64,000 nucleotides of DNA from Anaspis maculata. Taxonomy: Eukaryota; Arthropoda; Insecta; Coleoptera; Scraptiidae. The translations under genes and the position numbers were made by a program. The notes under the pieces were generated by a model, which was not told the origin of the DNA, did no database searches, and saw only the letters and a list, made by a program, of their open reading frames with translations. Position 1 is the stretch's first letter; each line of letters begins with the position of its first letter. Positions 41,401 through 49,170 of the stretch are shown here, in pieces. The stretch covers positions 36,169,745 to 36,233,744 of the forward strand of contig OX421962.1 in the NCBI GenBank assembly GCA_949128115.1, written 5' to 3'.

Positions 41401-43937
41401 TCAGCAATTTATGAATAGACCCCATTATTCTTGGAAAGCTTTTTATGTAGGTACTATACGCGTTATGATTTATGACCAGATATAAACAAAGTGGAAATTA
41501 CTCTGGCGCAGTTTTTCTTCGTGGCATTCTGCTTCGTGCGCAAATTCTTTTTTCTTGCGTTATGCGATATACGGGGAGTTTCATTAAAATTGTTTACAGG
41601 TCCCTTGCCGAAGACAACACCTGATTTCTGGAGGATGGTCTGGGAGCAGCACACTTTAGTTATAGTTATGACGACAAGGGTGATGGAGAGGGGTCGACCC
41701 AAATGCCACCAATACTGGGAAACGGAGGTCGATAGCGAAGCCACCTACGGCCAATTCATCGTGAAAACCACAGCGGTGGAAGCTGATTCCGACTACACGG
41801 TTACCACCATAACCCTAATGAATAACAAAGTATGACGACTTAATTTTTTTCTTTTCCGATTCGTTTTAACTCCTTCAACTTGTTTTACAGACGGACGAAT
41901 CAAGAGAGGTTTCTCATTGGCAGTTCACGTCGTGGCCGGATTACGGTGTTCCGCGCTCGGCCAAAGCCATGTTGGAGTTTTTGGAACGCGTGCGACGGAA
42001 ACAGTCCAGCATGGTGGTAGCACTGGGCGACACATGGGCTGGACATCCCAGAGGGCCACCTATAGTAGTACATTGTAGCGCAGGAATAGGGAGAACTGGT
42101 TAGTACATGAGTTGGCTTTGTTGAAATAAAATTTCTCTGGCTGCGTTGGGGGGTGAAATCAAACATGAATTTTGACTTATTCGTCGTTCCTCATCAATTC
42201 ACAGAGTCAATTCATGGAGTCAGTTGTTATTTTTGGCGAGATAAAAGGATGATACTTTTAAAAATTAAATCCGAGTAATTTTTACCTACCTGCCCAATTT
42301 GAGTGCAAGTTTTTCAGGTAATTCAGGAAAATAAGGATTCAACTTCTAAGTAATTAGGGACTAACGGCTCGATACCAAGTTGGGGCTGAGACCGCCGTAA
42401 GTGCGGTTGCTATAGCAACGGCCAATCAGACCGCTCTATTTGGCAAGTTACGCCGTCCTAACTTTTGCGCCTGCAACTTGGTATCGAGCCCTAAGGGCTC
42501 TATTTCATGTTAAGGAATACGCCCGCGCAAGTGTAAAGTCCAGTCACTATGGCAACATAACACAATCCGACGCGATGATTGGCTTATCGATGCCGTAAAT
42601 GACTAGCGCAAATTGCTCGAAATTCAGCCCTATGATGACAAAAATATGGCAGTGCAGAGAATGAGAAACTGAGTAACAAAAACCAAAGCTACATTTTTCA
42701 TTTCCTGGTAACCAAGGTAAAAAAATAAAAAACATAAAGAGGATATAATGAAATTTGTTATTGACAAAGTTGTAGTCATTCAGTGATTTAGAAAAACGTC
42801 CCTAAGGGCATATGTCTAACTTCATCAGTTACGCCGTTGATCGCGTTCAAAGTTGAGCACCAGTCCAGTGAAATGGAAAAACCCTTGGTGTGGCATTATT
42901 CTTTGAATGCCTTGAAAAAATGGGTGATATCCAAAAATTGTGAACGACTAACCAAACCACATATTTCGCCAAAAAGTTGAGACAGTCTTAGACCAATGCC
43001 AGTTGTTTGACTTGAGCGTCAATCACAGCCAAACTAAGGAAACTAGACTTATGCCATCGGGAACTTTTTTTGTGAGTTGTTGAATTCCTTGCAACTTTGT
43101 CCCTGGCAGTTTTCAATGATCTCTCACCGGATCACTCTTCGTTCCATCTATCCAAGTTTTTCCATCTACCTTATTCATTGTTCTTACTTTTTACCTAGCT
43201 GCCGAGACGGTGGGAAATGTAACTTTGATTTTTGTTATTCAGTTTTTAGTTTCTCATTATCTAGATTGCTATATGCGGTTCACGTTTTATCGAGTTTTCG
43301 AGTCGCTAGAGCCAAACCGGTTCGGCTCTAAAATCGGGGGATTTGATTGGTTCTCAAAAATCCTCGGCCAATCAGTGATAGCGATTTTTGAGCTGAACTG
43401 GCTCGGTTCTGGTGACTCGAAAACGCTATTAAATTCAGTAGAATGACTTTTTGGATCAAAAATAAAGTGACAAGCTGGGAAGCTACGGCTACAGCTGATG
43501 GCACCTGCAAAGTTTTGGAGCGAAATAATAATAATAATAAATAAAAATAAATATAGTAAAATAGGAATTGCCATCTAGCGTCATGATCTTGAAACTGTTG
43601 CACTCACTCTTAAGAAGTTTGATCTCCACTCTGCGTGATGATCACTCGCCAGTATTTTGCCAAGGACTTTGTTCAAAAGTAAAATATCATGTTTTCCTTT
43701 GTTTTAGGTACATTCTGTACGTTAGATATTTGTATATCGAGATTGGAAGATGTGGGAACAGCCGACATTCGAGGTACCGTCGAGAGGATACGTTCACAAC
43801 GTGCTTATTCCATCCAAATGCCGGATCAGTACACTTTCTGTCATCTGGCATTAATCGAATATGCTGTGATGAAAGGTCATCTCCAGTCCGCCGACTTGAC
43901 GGGCTTTGATCCAGGCGTGGATGATGACTCTGACTAA
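221..43937 (+). CDS. PTPN9: Tyrosine-protein phosphatase non-receptor type 9 (MEG2), eight exons
   Basis: The coding exons join as 221-253, 13173-13403, 14304-14534, 33461-33728, 34190-34642, 41600-41829, 41891-42098 and 43708-43937, giving 627 residues (human PTPN9 is about 590). Residues 12-90 match the CRAL-TRIO N-terminal helices ([10 protein letters not shown]) and about 90-245 the SEC14-like lipid-binding domain. Residues 256-345 form a Ser/Asn/Asp-rich linker longer than in vertebrates. Residues 346-615 are the phosphatase domain, with KNRY (about 359), the WPD loop (Asp499), the P-loop [10 protein letters not shown] (Cys544, Arg550) and a Q-loop (QMPDQY). In the family, the SEC14 domain binds phosphoinositides on secretory vesicles and the enzyme dephosphorylates proteins such as NSF. 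The start ATG has a good context (gaagcaATGG), and all introns are GT-AG with matching phases. One oddity is that the conserved DYINA motif reads DYIHA. Family assignment is very secure. Confidence 0.96.
254..1628. other. PTPN9 intron 1, first part
   Basis: AT-rich intronic DNA. No gene or clear repeat was recognised. Confidence 0.4.
1629..1706. repeat. (TCTG)n microsatellite
   Basis: About eighteen TCTG/TGTC units in a row. This array lies at the edge of a mosaic repeat whose flank (GATCGACTTGAAATTTGGTA) recurs at 2824. Confidence 0.92.
1714..3835. repeat. Microsatellite-linked mosaic repeat with direct and inverted copies
   Basis: 1731-1990 and 2800-3050 are diverged direct copies (GATCGACTTGAAATTTGGTA, TTTTTGGCTGTC, AATATGTCATTTGA shared). 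2125-2260 is likewise repeated at 3568-3710 (TTTGACCAG, TTTGATGCAG). Between them 2346-2668 and 3068-3385 form an inverted pair (ACCGGCCTGGGTTTTCGAGA and its complement). The unit ends in (GGAC)n and GTGCGCTAAAAA, found inverted near 53590. It is non-coding. Confidence 0.7.
3908..4122. mobile_element. MITE, TATATCCC family, copy 1
   Basis: Inverted ends TATATCCC...TTTTCAGTAGAATGAC / GT(C)GTTCTACTGAAAA...GGGATATA enclose AAAATAAAGTAACAAGCT and its complement. Nearly the same sequence occurs at 27225-27440 and, truncated, at 43433-43526. Confidence 0.85.
4358..4493. repeat. Foldback MITE containing two TGACGTCA sites
   Basis: GGGCTCTATCAC and ATGAGTA are mirrored by TACTCAT and GTGATAGGGCCC. 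The arms include GTGACGTCA and TGACGTCAC. Confidence 0.75.
4494..8012. other. PTPN9 intron 1, middle part
   Basis: Mostly AT-rich. A TATATAAAAG motif occurs at 5391 without an associated frame. No gene, tRNA or sizeable repeat was recognised. Confidence 0.4.
8013..8452 (+). pseudogene. C-terminal fragment of a LINE reverse transcriptase
   Basis: The open frame 8019-8288 contains [16 protein letters not shown] and [14 protein letters not shown]. This is the conserved tail of insect non-LTR retrotransposon proteins, where positively charged residues precede a Phe-Tyr-Asn-x-Leu-Pro motif. A short 3' UTR and a (TTTA)n tail follow directly. The copy is 5'-truncated, as is normal for such elements. 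Confidence 0.75.
8453..8496 (+). repeat. (TTTA)n tail of the LINE fragment
   Basis: About ten consecutive TTTA units close the LINE relic. Such tails arise during target-primed reverse transcription. Confidence 0.85.
9191..9851. repeat. Palindrome within a palindrome
   Basis: Outer arms (TAGGGTGTTTGCAAACTTGG and complement) are ~240 bp each. At their centre lies a second foldback, 9436-9611, with ends ACAGGGTGAGTCATAAATCC and its near complement. A relative of the outer arm occurs at 30087-30419. Confidence 0.8.
10048..10130 (+). repeat. Minisatellite, four ~24-bp units
   Basis: Units of the type GACA(CA)GGAGGTTTTAAAGT are repeated with small changes. Confidence 0.8.
10131..13172. other. 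PTPN9 intron 1, last part
   Basis: No repeat family or recognisable gene. Short frames at 10252-10530 and 11055-11522 look like chance. Confidence 0.35.
13173..13403 (+). CDS. PTPN9: PTPN9 exon 2 (CRAL-TRIO N-terminal helices)
   Basis: The 77 codons are bounded by acceptor ttgcttgcag and donor TTG|GTAAGT, phase 0 at both ends. The segment [20 protein letters not shown] is the characteristic CRAL-TRIO N signature, and LLTGKFTVL matches the human LSGKFTIL junction. Confidence 0.95.
14304..14534 (+). CDS. PTPN9: PTPN9 exon 3 (SEC14 domain, first part)
   Basis: The 77 codons lie between acceptor gggttttctag and donor AAG|GTTAGT, phase 0 at both ends. The run [20 protein letters not shown] aligns with human GLVFIYDMCGSNYANFELDL, the central strand of the lipid-binding fold. 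Confidence 0.95.
14535..17567. other. PTPN9 intron 3, first part
   Basis: Unique-looking AT-rich DNA with a short (CAG)n near 14733. No gene was recognised. Confidence 0.4.
17571..17736. mobile_element. Harbinger-like MITE, full foldback
   Basis: Ends AGGTGCGTTCAGTCAGC / complement continue for ~55 bp of nearly perfect inverted sequence (AAGTTTTAATTTTAGTCGTA). A 3-bp TAA flanks both sides (17568-17570 and 17737-17739), which fits PIF/Harbinger. Confidence 0.85.
17740..23619. other. PTPN9 intron 3, second part
   Basis: A (TTG)n(CTG)n microsatellite lies at 19055-19082 and a GGTGGA run near 19473. An ACAGGGTGTTCC motif at 20152 may be an isolated repeat end. A GC-rich patch at 18087-18392 is open on the minus strand and ends in a good donor (AAAG|GTGAGT), but no partner exon was found. 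The rest shows nothing recognisable. Confidence 0.35.
24262..25412. mobile_element. Insertion in the left arm of the large palindrome
   Basis: This stretch is missing from the matching right arm. It contains GGGACTAAAGT near the left, and ACTTTAGTCCC near the right. A local palindrome sits at 24270-24390 around CTCGAGGGCCCTTTGGGCCC, and TTTTCGCAATACCG is inverted at 25395. Exact ends are unclear. Confidence 0.65.
25952..26513. mobile_element. Insertion in the right arm with 17-bp inverted ends
   Basis: GACCATATTAATTATTC / GAATAATTAATATGGTC bound a 562-bp segment absent from the left arm. A 3-bp ATT duplication is possible. No reading frame. Confidence 0.8.
26808..27593. mobile_element. Insertion in the right arm with exact 8-bp target duplication
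   Basis: Ends CACGAACCTGTA / TACAGGTTCGTG, extending with one mismatch to ~26 bp, are flanked by GCTACAAC at 26800-26807 and 27594-27601. The left arm has the uninterrupted site. The 8-bp duplication fits the hAT or P superfamilies. It hosts the MITE 27225-27440. Confidence 0.88.
27225..27440. mobile_element. MITE, TATATCCC family, copy 2
   Basis: Same ends and interior as 3908-4122 (GCACCTGCAAAGTTT, CAGCGCTCCAGCTTGTCACT). It sits inside the element 26808-27593, which is itself inside the large palindrome, so three insertion layers are visible. Confidence 0.85.
27662..27888. mobile_element. Palindromic insertion in the right arm
   Basis: A perfect inverted match of ~49 bp (CGGGAGCGGCCAAAATG to CAAGAGCACCGG) is extended by weaker matches to TTTGG / CCAAA. 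The left arm lacks it between GGTCC and TTTGACGG. Target duplication unclear. Confidence 0.8.
28590..29105. mobile_element. MITE with repeated GATCGGATCGA-type motifs
   Basis: Ends ACTGTGTTTCTAT...GTAGCTTT / AAAGCTGC...ATAGAAACGCAGT are inverted. The right half has many copies of TCGATCCG/CGGATCGA and the left half a few. It directly adjoins the large palindrome. Confidence 0.7.
29106..31053. other. PTPN9 intron 3, between repeats
   Basis: It holds an inverted pair at 29668-29808 (AGCGTTTTCCACTT / AAGTGGAAAACGCT) and a relative of the 9191 arm at 30087-30419 (GGTGGTCCTTCGAACCCTTC). No gene was recognised. Confidence 0.5.
31054..31418 (+). mobile_element. tRNA-derived SINE, copy 1
   Basis: The head reads GAGTAGCTCGTGGCGCAGTGG and contains TGGCGCAGTGG, a perfect match to the RNA polymerase III A box (TRGYNNARNGG). 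The B box is degenerate. A core of about 57 bp near 31318-31370 (including GGTATAGTGGAGGAAAGCAT) is shared in inverse orientation with 49621-49690. The 3' end is A-rich with AATGAATAAACAAG. Confidence 0.7.
31419..33460. other. PTPN9 intron 3, last part
   Basis: A GC-rich patch at 32390-32480 and an (ACCT)n run near 32922 stand out. The rest is unremarkable, and the long minus-strand frames here (31174-31684) overlap the SINE. Confidence 0.35.
33461..33728 (+). CDS. PTPN9: PTPN9 exon 4 (SEC14 domain, second part)
   Basis: The exon follows a strong polypyrimidine tract (ttttttttgcag) and ends in phase 1 at [30 protein letters not shown] matches human GAFPARLKKVLIVGAPIWFR, and [12 protein letters not shown] closes the SEC14 fold. 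It follows an 18.9-kb intron. Confidence 0.95.
34190..34642 (+). CDS. PTPN9: PTPN9 exon 5 (linker and start of phosphatase domain)
   Basis: This is the longest exon at 453 nt, clearly richer in GC than its surroundings. It first encodes a low-complexity Ser/Asn/Asp-rich linker, then [18 protein letters not shown], then KNRYTDV and [18 protein letters not shown]. It ends in phase 1 at CAAG|GTGAGA, so the TQG motif spans the junction. Confidence 0.95.
35115..36695. mobile_element. 1.58-kb foldback built of ~365-bp direct repeat units
   Basis: Inverted ends CCAGGTGGACCATAAAAAAC / complement are flanked by TA. The left arm holds two full units plus a half unit (starting about 35145, 35509 and 35861, each with AACCGATTTT, ATGGCGG, GGAATAGACC). 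The right arm holds the inverse of the first two. The half unit forms the loop. CCGCCATCTTG occurs at 35607, 35950 (inverse) and 36186. No coding frame. Confidence 0.85.
37427..40385. mobile_element. Large inverted repeat with 1.6-kb spacer
   Basis: Left arm 37427-38125 and right arm 39757-40385 match throughout (CTACGCAACATTGAATACGA, ACAGGGTGACATGTAAAGCG, CTCGTCACGTTACTCG). The spacer holds a second inverted pair (38138-38642, arms with TATCACAAGAGA), AG-rich degenerate repeats (38740-39130) and a small palindrome at 39573-39705 (ATCGCTTGTAACTAACGTTACG-like ends). Confidence 0.75.
41600..41829 (+). CDS. PTPN9: PTPN9 exon 6 (phosphatase core)
   Basis: Acceptor tgtttacag opens the exon, and it ends in phase 0 at [28 protein letters not shown] is the conserved PTP core strand-helix unit, and CHQYWE matches the family CxxYWP region. 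Confidence 0.95.
41891..42098 (+). CDS. PTPN9: PTPN9 exon 7 (WPD loop and catalytic P-loop)
   Basis: A 61-nt intron precedes this exon. It carries SWPDYGVP with the general acid Asp499 and the signature [10 protein letters not shown] with nucleophile Cys544 and Arg550. Both catalytic residues are intact, so the enzyme should be active. It ends in phase 1 at ACTG|GTTAGT. Confidence 0.96.
42366..42491. repeat. Small foldback MITE in PTPN9 intron 7
   Basis: GGCTCGATACCAAGTTG and CAACTTGGTATCGAGCCC form its ends. Confidence 0.7.
43287..43430. repeat. Foldback MITE in PTPN9 intron 7
   Basis: TATCGAGTTTTCGAGTCGCTAGAGCC is mirrored by GGCTCGGTTCTGGTGACTCG...CGCTATT. Its right edge meets the half MITE at 43433. 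Confidence 0.7.
43433..43526. mobile_element. MITE, TATATCCC family, half copy
   Basis: Only the left half is present, from AATTCAGTAGAATGAC to TTTTGGAGCGAAA, then an (ATA)n run replaces the rest. It abuts another palindrome ending at 43430. Confidence 0.8.
43708..43937 (+). CDS. PTPN9: PTPN9 exon 8 (C-terminal end and stop)
   Basis: Acceptor tttgttttag opens the exon and TAA at 43935-43937 closes the frame. [20 protein letters not shown] and the Q-loop [10 protein letters not shown] align with human TFCSLDICLAQLEELGTLNV and QTPEQYYFCY. The last residues are acidic (DDDSD). Confidence 0.95.
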
Positions 43938-45520
43938 GAGGAAGAGGTTTTTTAAAATCAAATTCAAATGCTTTATTCAAATTCCAGACGCCGCGAAACC
44001 CGCGTGCGTTGTGTGTAGAGCATTGATGTGATCAATGAATCTTATTTATTATTATTATTACCCTTTTTATTGTTATGACGAGATTTATATTATTTTACAA
44101 GTTCCTCCTTAAATTTTTGTGTAATTTATCCATCATCATCGGAACGCTAGAGAAAGGATCACGGGTCATTAAGGTTTCATTGTTTTTTACTGAGTCGGAT
44201 GTGCATAATAATTGTGATGATTTTCTTTCCTTGTCAGGATCTATTTCGCTATAGGTAAAATGTATTATTGTATAGGAAATTGCATCAATTTTTACATATC
44301 TTCCCTTTATATTGAATATTGATTATTTATTTTATTGTATTTCACGCTGTTACCTACGAAATGATGATCGTGTAGTATTTGGAATAATGGAATGCTACAG
44401 TATTACGTACAGGATATTTTTATAAATATATTACTTTCGATGATAATAATAATAAAATGCTCTTTACAAGAGAATTCTTATCATTCAATAATTGAAGCTT
44501 CCTTGGAGAATGTAGGTATCTACTAAAGAAATCACTATTATAATAATTGAATTATTAGTGTATCGCGATCGGTTGTGATCGTGATTTTGAAGACTGTCCA
44601 GAAAATATAATTGTTGTATAATCTATTTTTTTCCGTTTCAATGTTACTGTTACATTTTGTTGGACTAGGAAACCCCACTTGTTATCTGTCCGTACTAAAT
44701 AAATACCAGCTTCTTGAAGTGTCAAAAGAATTGTTTTTCGGGCGTCGACCTGGAAGTTCACCCACATGAAACTCAATTTTACTCGGCTTGTGTTTTGAAC
44801 AAACGGTAAAATTGAATTTGTTTGTATTTTTGTGTATTTATTCAATTTAAAGTATTATTATTGTGACATATTTATTTGTATAAAATTTTGTCTTGTAAAT
44901 TCTTGTAGTCTTATTTCTTAATACATGAAATGCTTTTTATCACGGTTTTTCTGTTCGGCTTATTTTTTTTGCGCAGGTACGAGGGAACGCTGATAATCTT
45001 TGTTTATATGGAAGATGCTCGTGGACGAAACACTGACTATGTCAGCAAACTCGGCAAATTGTATGGCAAAATCTGAGGTAGGCACTGAATTTATTATTCG
45101 GCAGTGCAGTGCCTGGAAAGAAATTTGATAAACTGGAGAAGTTCGTTAAACCAGTGACTCATACCTGATGTGAACATACGCAAATGTGACACGCACACGG
45201 CCCGACCTCTGCTCAAATTGCTGGTCCCGCATTATTTCTTACATACTTTCTGGTGACTATCCGCAGCAACAGAGTCACAAAAAAGACTGGAAAGTAAAAT
45301 GTACGTCTCTTTTGAAAGTAAAGCTAAAAATGTAACGTTTAGACACAATTTGGTGCCACTGATTCTGCTAAAATATGAAGAATTATCAAGTTTTCGCCGT
45401 TATGCTGCAGACAGTTCAATTTCTTCTGCTTTTTGGACCTAAAGCTTTCTGCTGCTGCTGAACTTTTTAAGATGAAAATGAAATCACCCACTGGTGATTG
45501 CTCTTTATAGTCTCCAGTAC
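43938..45520 (+). other. PTPN9 3' UTR and downstream AT-rich DNA
   Basis: AT-rich sequence follows the stop codon. Candidate poly(A) signals AATAAA occur at about 44451 and again near 44698. Which is used cannot be told from sequence. No other open frame that looks coding was seen here. Confidence 0.4.
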
Positions 45521-45522
45521 TA

Positions 45523-45884
45523 AAGTGGCAACAGTTATATACAATGCACTAGTTATGAGATTTCTCAGAAAATCAAAAGAATCAATATTAGAATCTGTAG
45601 CGACCTTGTTAACATTACTCTACACATGTCTTATAAAAAATGTTGTTAATTTGTTTGCATCTACTTTTCTATATTATTAATTAAAAACTTGATTCAAAAG
45701 AAATTCTTGGAATCGTTCCTGGTTCTTGAGAGAAAGCAGATGCAAACAAATTCGCGACATTTTTTACAAGACGTGTAGAGTAGCTAGGTAACTTTAACAA
45801 GGTCGCTACAGATCCTATTCTATCGATTTTTCTTTTGATGAGAAATTTCAAAAAACAGTGTATAATGTCTAACGAGTTGCCGCT
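45523..45884. repeat. Inverted repeat with ~140-bp arms
   Basis: AGTGGCAACAGTTATAT..., TCTGTAGCGACCTTGTTAA and AATTTGTTTGCATCTAC on the left are matched by GTAGATGCAAACAAATT-type, TTAACAAGGTCGCTACAGA and GAGTTGCCGCT on the right. Short loop at 45670-45735. Confidence 0.75.
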
Positions 45885-46860
45885 TCTAAAACCAATTTCG
45901 AAAATTCTTGCACCAAAAAGTCATTTCTAATTCGAAAAGCGCGCGCACGCTATGAGCGCTTGCGTGAGTAAATGGTTTCCGCCACTGACTGCGATAAAAC
46001 GCACGACAAAACATATTGCTCTGCTTCCACAATGTTGGCGCATTTACATGCCTATTCTGTATCTCGTTATGTGCATGCTATCTTTGTCTATATCTATGAA
46101 TCACCTATACCTTCCTCTTTGTCTATCTGGCGTTAACGAGTCGATACGAGATACAGAATAGGCCCGTCAAGAGGCACAACTGGGGGAAGATAGTATATGA
46201 GCAGTCCATAAGCGCAACGCAGCGGACCGACGCAGCAGTTTGCGTGATTGCGTGTGCCTTCGATTGCGCATGGGTCCTTGTGGCTGAAGACAAAAAGCGC
46301 GTGCGTGAAAATCGAATCTGCATTATGCATTTATGCGAAGCGAAGGTGCTTCTGTGCCCTGGGATAGCACATGTTCCGGCTAGTTTATGTAATAACGTAA
46401 TACTTGAAAACTAAAAATTAAGGAATATGGCGCAAGTTTATGCACATGTAAGATTTAACAAAAAGAACCAATCAAAAAGGTGGCGTCGCCGTCCTCGGAG
46501 GTGAACTAGTCCTATTGAAAAATTTCATCCCTCAAGTTTGCGCCTGCGTTGTAGCAATATTTAAGACTTGAAACCTCGCTTGAAACTGAAGAAAGTTGAA
46601 AGTAGTAAACTTTTGAGGCCATCGGATTTAATCTTTGAGTGTTAAGTCTGAAGTTCCAGGTGCATAAACGGAAGTCACAGAGCGCAATGGTTCAACCTCA
46701 TTTTTAACTTCATAAGTTTCAAGTATTACGTGTTGAGTTTTAAGTTTTAAGTCTCTGCATAAACTAGCCATTCCTTGGTTCCTTCCTTCAATATTGTCAG
46801 TTTGCCTTCGTAAGTCTTCTTTTAAAGTGCATTGAAAATATTGAAATGTATGTAGAGTCA
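45885..46860. other. Intergenic DNA with a local inverted pair
   Basis: CCTATTCTGTATCTCGTTATG (about 46049) is inverted at 46146 (CGAGATACAGAATAGG). The surrounding 45935-46320 is richer in CpG, with GCGCGTGCG-like motifs. No gene was recognised. Confidence 0.4.
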
Positions 46861-47016
46861 TTGCCCATTAAAAATGCGTACAGTTGGTGACGCGGAGTGT
46901 AGGACTGACTTTGTGGAATTTTTAGCTTGATGTCACAGTGACAAAGTAGCCAAAATTCAAAAAATCAGTAACACACTCCGCGTCAACAGCTGTAGGTACT
47001 GGTTTTTATTGGGCGA
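46861..47016. mobile_element. MITE, TTGCCCATTAAAAA family, copy 1
   Basis: Inverted ends TTGCCCATTAAAAA / TTTTTATTGGGCGA enclose GACGCGGAGTGT and its complement. The flanks are a 3-bp duplication TCA (46858-46860 and 47017-47019). A second copy lies at 63423-63577. Confidence 0.75.
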
Positions 47017-47409
47017 TCACTGTACACTGCAATCCTAGGGTTGCCAGATTTTTTTGAATCATATATATGAGACACCTGAGAAATATATATGAGAATAGCA
47101 AAAAATATATGAGGTCCTATTTTTTATTATGATTATCCAGATCCACATCACAATAAACATTCCGTAAAAAAGACAAAAAAAAAATAACAATTTGAAAATC
47201 TGATGAAATTTAATAAAGTCCTAATTTTACCTGGGGTCCTCGCAGGTTCACCTATATTGGCGCCATCGCCAACCCCAACCAGCCCGATGGATAAAGCGCT
47301 CCCGGTTAAACAGCCAATTAAACCAGTGAGCTTGTATACTTGAAGACCTGCGCACGAGCTGCGAGCAAAAGGGAACCGCCTTTATGAGAAGATCTCTTCT
47401 ATACTAACT

Positions 47410-48147
47410 ACTATTGTAGACAAAAAAAGCTGAACGACAGATGAATGACTTTTCAAATTGTGTAGAAGGCCCTTTAGGATTATCATTTTTGACAAGCCCA
47501 TGACAAAATGCCAGTGATTTTTTTGAGTCACAAGACAACGTCAGTTGTGTCTTTGATTTCTTTGTAGCTATGGATCAGGAGTAGAAGAAGGTGGAGATAA
47601 AAATGGATCATTTCCACTGAGATTTCTACCCACTGTATCAACACGAGCCCGCAACACGGTGACTTCGTTCGTACTGGTTGAATCCATGTAATATGCTACG
47701 AGTACATGGCAATGGCGGTCCGTTGCCTTTTGCTTGTAGGGAAATTTAAGCGGCTCGCAGCATGGCAAACATTGGCATAGACCATTTGGATCAATGCTTG
47801 ATCTTCGACTTCGGTAGTAAAGCTTTGCGTCTGCCAGAACCTGGTTGCCGTGTCAGCGTTGAATTTTTCCGCCACCTGCACATAAGCAGGTGGCGGAAAA
47901 ATTCAACCGTCCCTTTCCTGTTACTGAGAAGGTCTGCTACCGTCTTCCACGCGATACCACTCTCCACAAGAAGAATAATTTGCACCCCTAACAGATTCAT
48001 TGGACATTCTGTCCCGTTTGACACAGAAAATGACAAAGCATTATTGGTTATGGATGGCATATTCTTGATGATAGTAAAGCTGATTCACAGGTCAAAAATT
48101 AGAAAAGTCATTCACCTGTCGTTCAGCTTTTTTTTGTCTACAATAGT
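47410..48147. repeat. Inverted-repeat unit inside the hAT element
   Basis: Arms 47410-47450 and 48108-48147 are near-perfect reverse complements (ACTATTGTAGAC... and ...GTCTACAATAGT). The interior is about 46% GC. Its minus-strand frames include LLVESGIAWKTVADLLS, which could be a helix-turn-helix remnant, but I do not recognise the protein. Confidence 0.6.
47858..47907. repeat. Perfect 22-bp hairpin with 6-nt loop
   Basis: The stem GTTGAATTTTTCCGCCACCTGC is more than 20 bases, so only its ends matter here: GTTGAATTTTT...CACCTGC pairs exactly with GCAGGTG...AAAAATTCAAC around the loop ACATAA. It lies within open frames on both strands. Confidence 0.85.
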
Positions 48148-48156
48148 ACCTACTAT

Positions 48157-48270
48157 TGCGGCCTTTTCAAAGTGGACGACAGTTGACAGATTTTTCAGGA
48201 TTCTGGCCTGAACGTCGCATGACAGCAAGCCAACTCATTGACGTTGTCGTCCACTTTATTTTGGCCGCAA
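48157..48270. mobile_element. Small MITE, TTGCGGCC family, copy 1
   Basis: Ends TTGCGGCC...AAAGTGGACGAC and GTCGTCCACTTT...GGCCGCAA are inverted. The body is nearly identical to 49057-49170. It lies inside the hAT element. Confidence 0.75.
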
Positions 48271-48885
48271 CCGTACCTCTATAAATAACAGTTAACAGTT
48301 CGCTTATCTTTGAAAAAGTAGGTAGGTAATCTAAAGGAATTAAACGATGAAATACTCTTTTATCATGTTAAGAAAAATAACTTCATTCAGGGCAATAATT
48401 CCGACCCTTCCATGTAATTTTTAGAAAATAATAAGTACAAAACTAAGTACAGACATATTCAAAAATATTTTGCAGCTACCGCTGCCGATTTTCAGTAGCT
48501 CTTTTGCTGATGCCTTCTCCTGGACATTCGTTCATTAGTGTCTCATGATGAAAAAAATCCTCTCAACTTAATTGAGAAAGAATAAAACATTCCAGTTCAG
48601 AATTGTAATGCTTGAACTGTAGCGCAAAAATAAAAAAATATAATAAAAATTAACAAAATTATGTCTAAAACAGCTAATAGCTAAAAATATATGAGATTTG
48701 CTCATATATTTGATGTGTGGTATGAGGTATGAGATCTTGTTGAAATATATGAGTCTCATACCAAATATATGAGATCTGGCAACCCTATGCAATCCTGCAA
48801 TGCTTTGTAGGCTGCCATGAGTCCTTCCCACAATACCTTTTATTTACGAGCTTTATCCAGGGTACCCAGCACGTCGTTGTCGTAG

Positions 48886-49055
48886 GTATAGACAATACAA
48901 ATAGAAAAGACCATATGCCGTCACGGATTTTTACGGTTGCGTAGGAACCAGGCGGGTCCATCATTCAAAAAAAGGTTGGCTGATTTTTGATGCCCCAATA
49001 TCCGTGACGACGGTGGTGATAAACATATGGTCTTCTCTATTTGTATTGTCTATAC
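48886..49055. repeat. Foldback MITE-like palindrome
   Basis: GTATAGACAATACAAATAG...GACCATATG at the left is matched by CATATGGTC...CTATTTGTATTGTCTATAC at the right, with a CGTCACGGA / TCCGTGACG inner match. Loop sequence is unrelated. Confidence 0.75.
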
Positions 49056-49056
49056 C

Positions 49057-49170
49057 GTTGCGGCCTTTTTAAAGTGGACGACAGTTGACAGATCTCTTCG
49101 GATTTTGACCTGAACGTCGCATGACAGCAAGCCAACTCGTTGACATTGTCGTCCACTTTATTATGGCCGC
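49057..49170. mobile_element. Small MITE, TTGCGGCC family, copy 2
   Basis: Same orientation and about 90% identical to 48157-48270 by eye, including GACCTGAACGTCGCATGACA-like interior sequence. It directly follows a palindrome ending at 49055. Confidence 0.75.

Larger units (their letters stand above)
47036..48787. mobile_element. hAT-type element with perfect 8-bp target duplication
   Basis: Inverted ends TAGGGTTGCCAGAT / ATCTGGCAACCCTA are flanked by TGCAATCC at 47028-47035 and 48788-48795. Both ends carry repeated ATATATGAG motifs (at least three left, three right), as expected for hAT subterminal transposase-binding sites. No transposase was recognised. The interior holds an inverted repeat pair (47410-48147), a hairpin and a smaller MITE. 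Confidence 0.9.
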
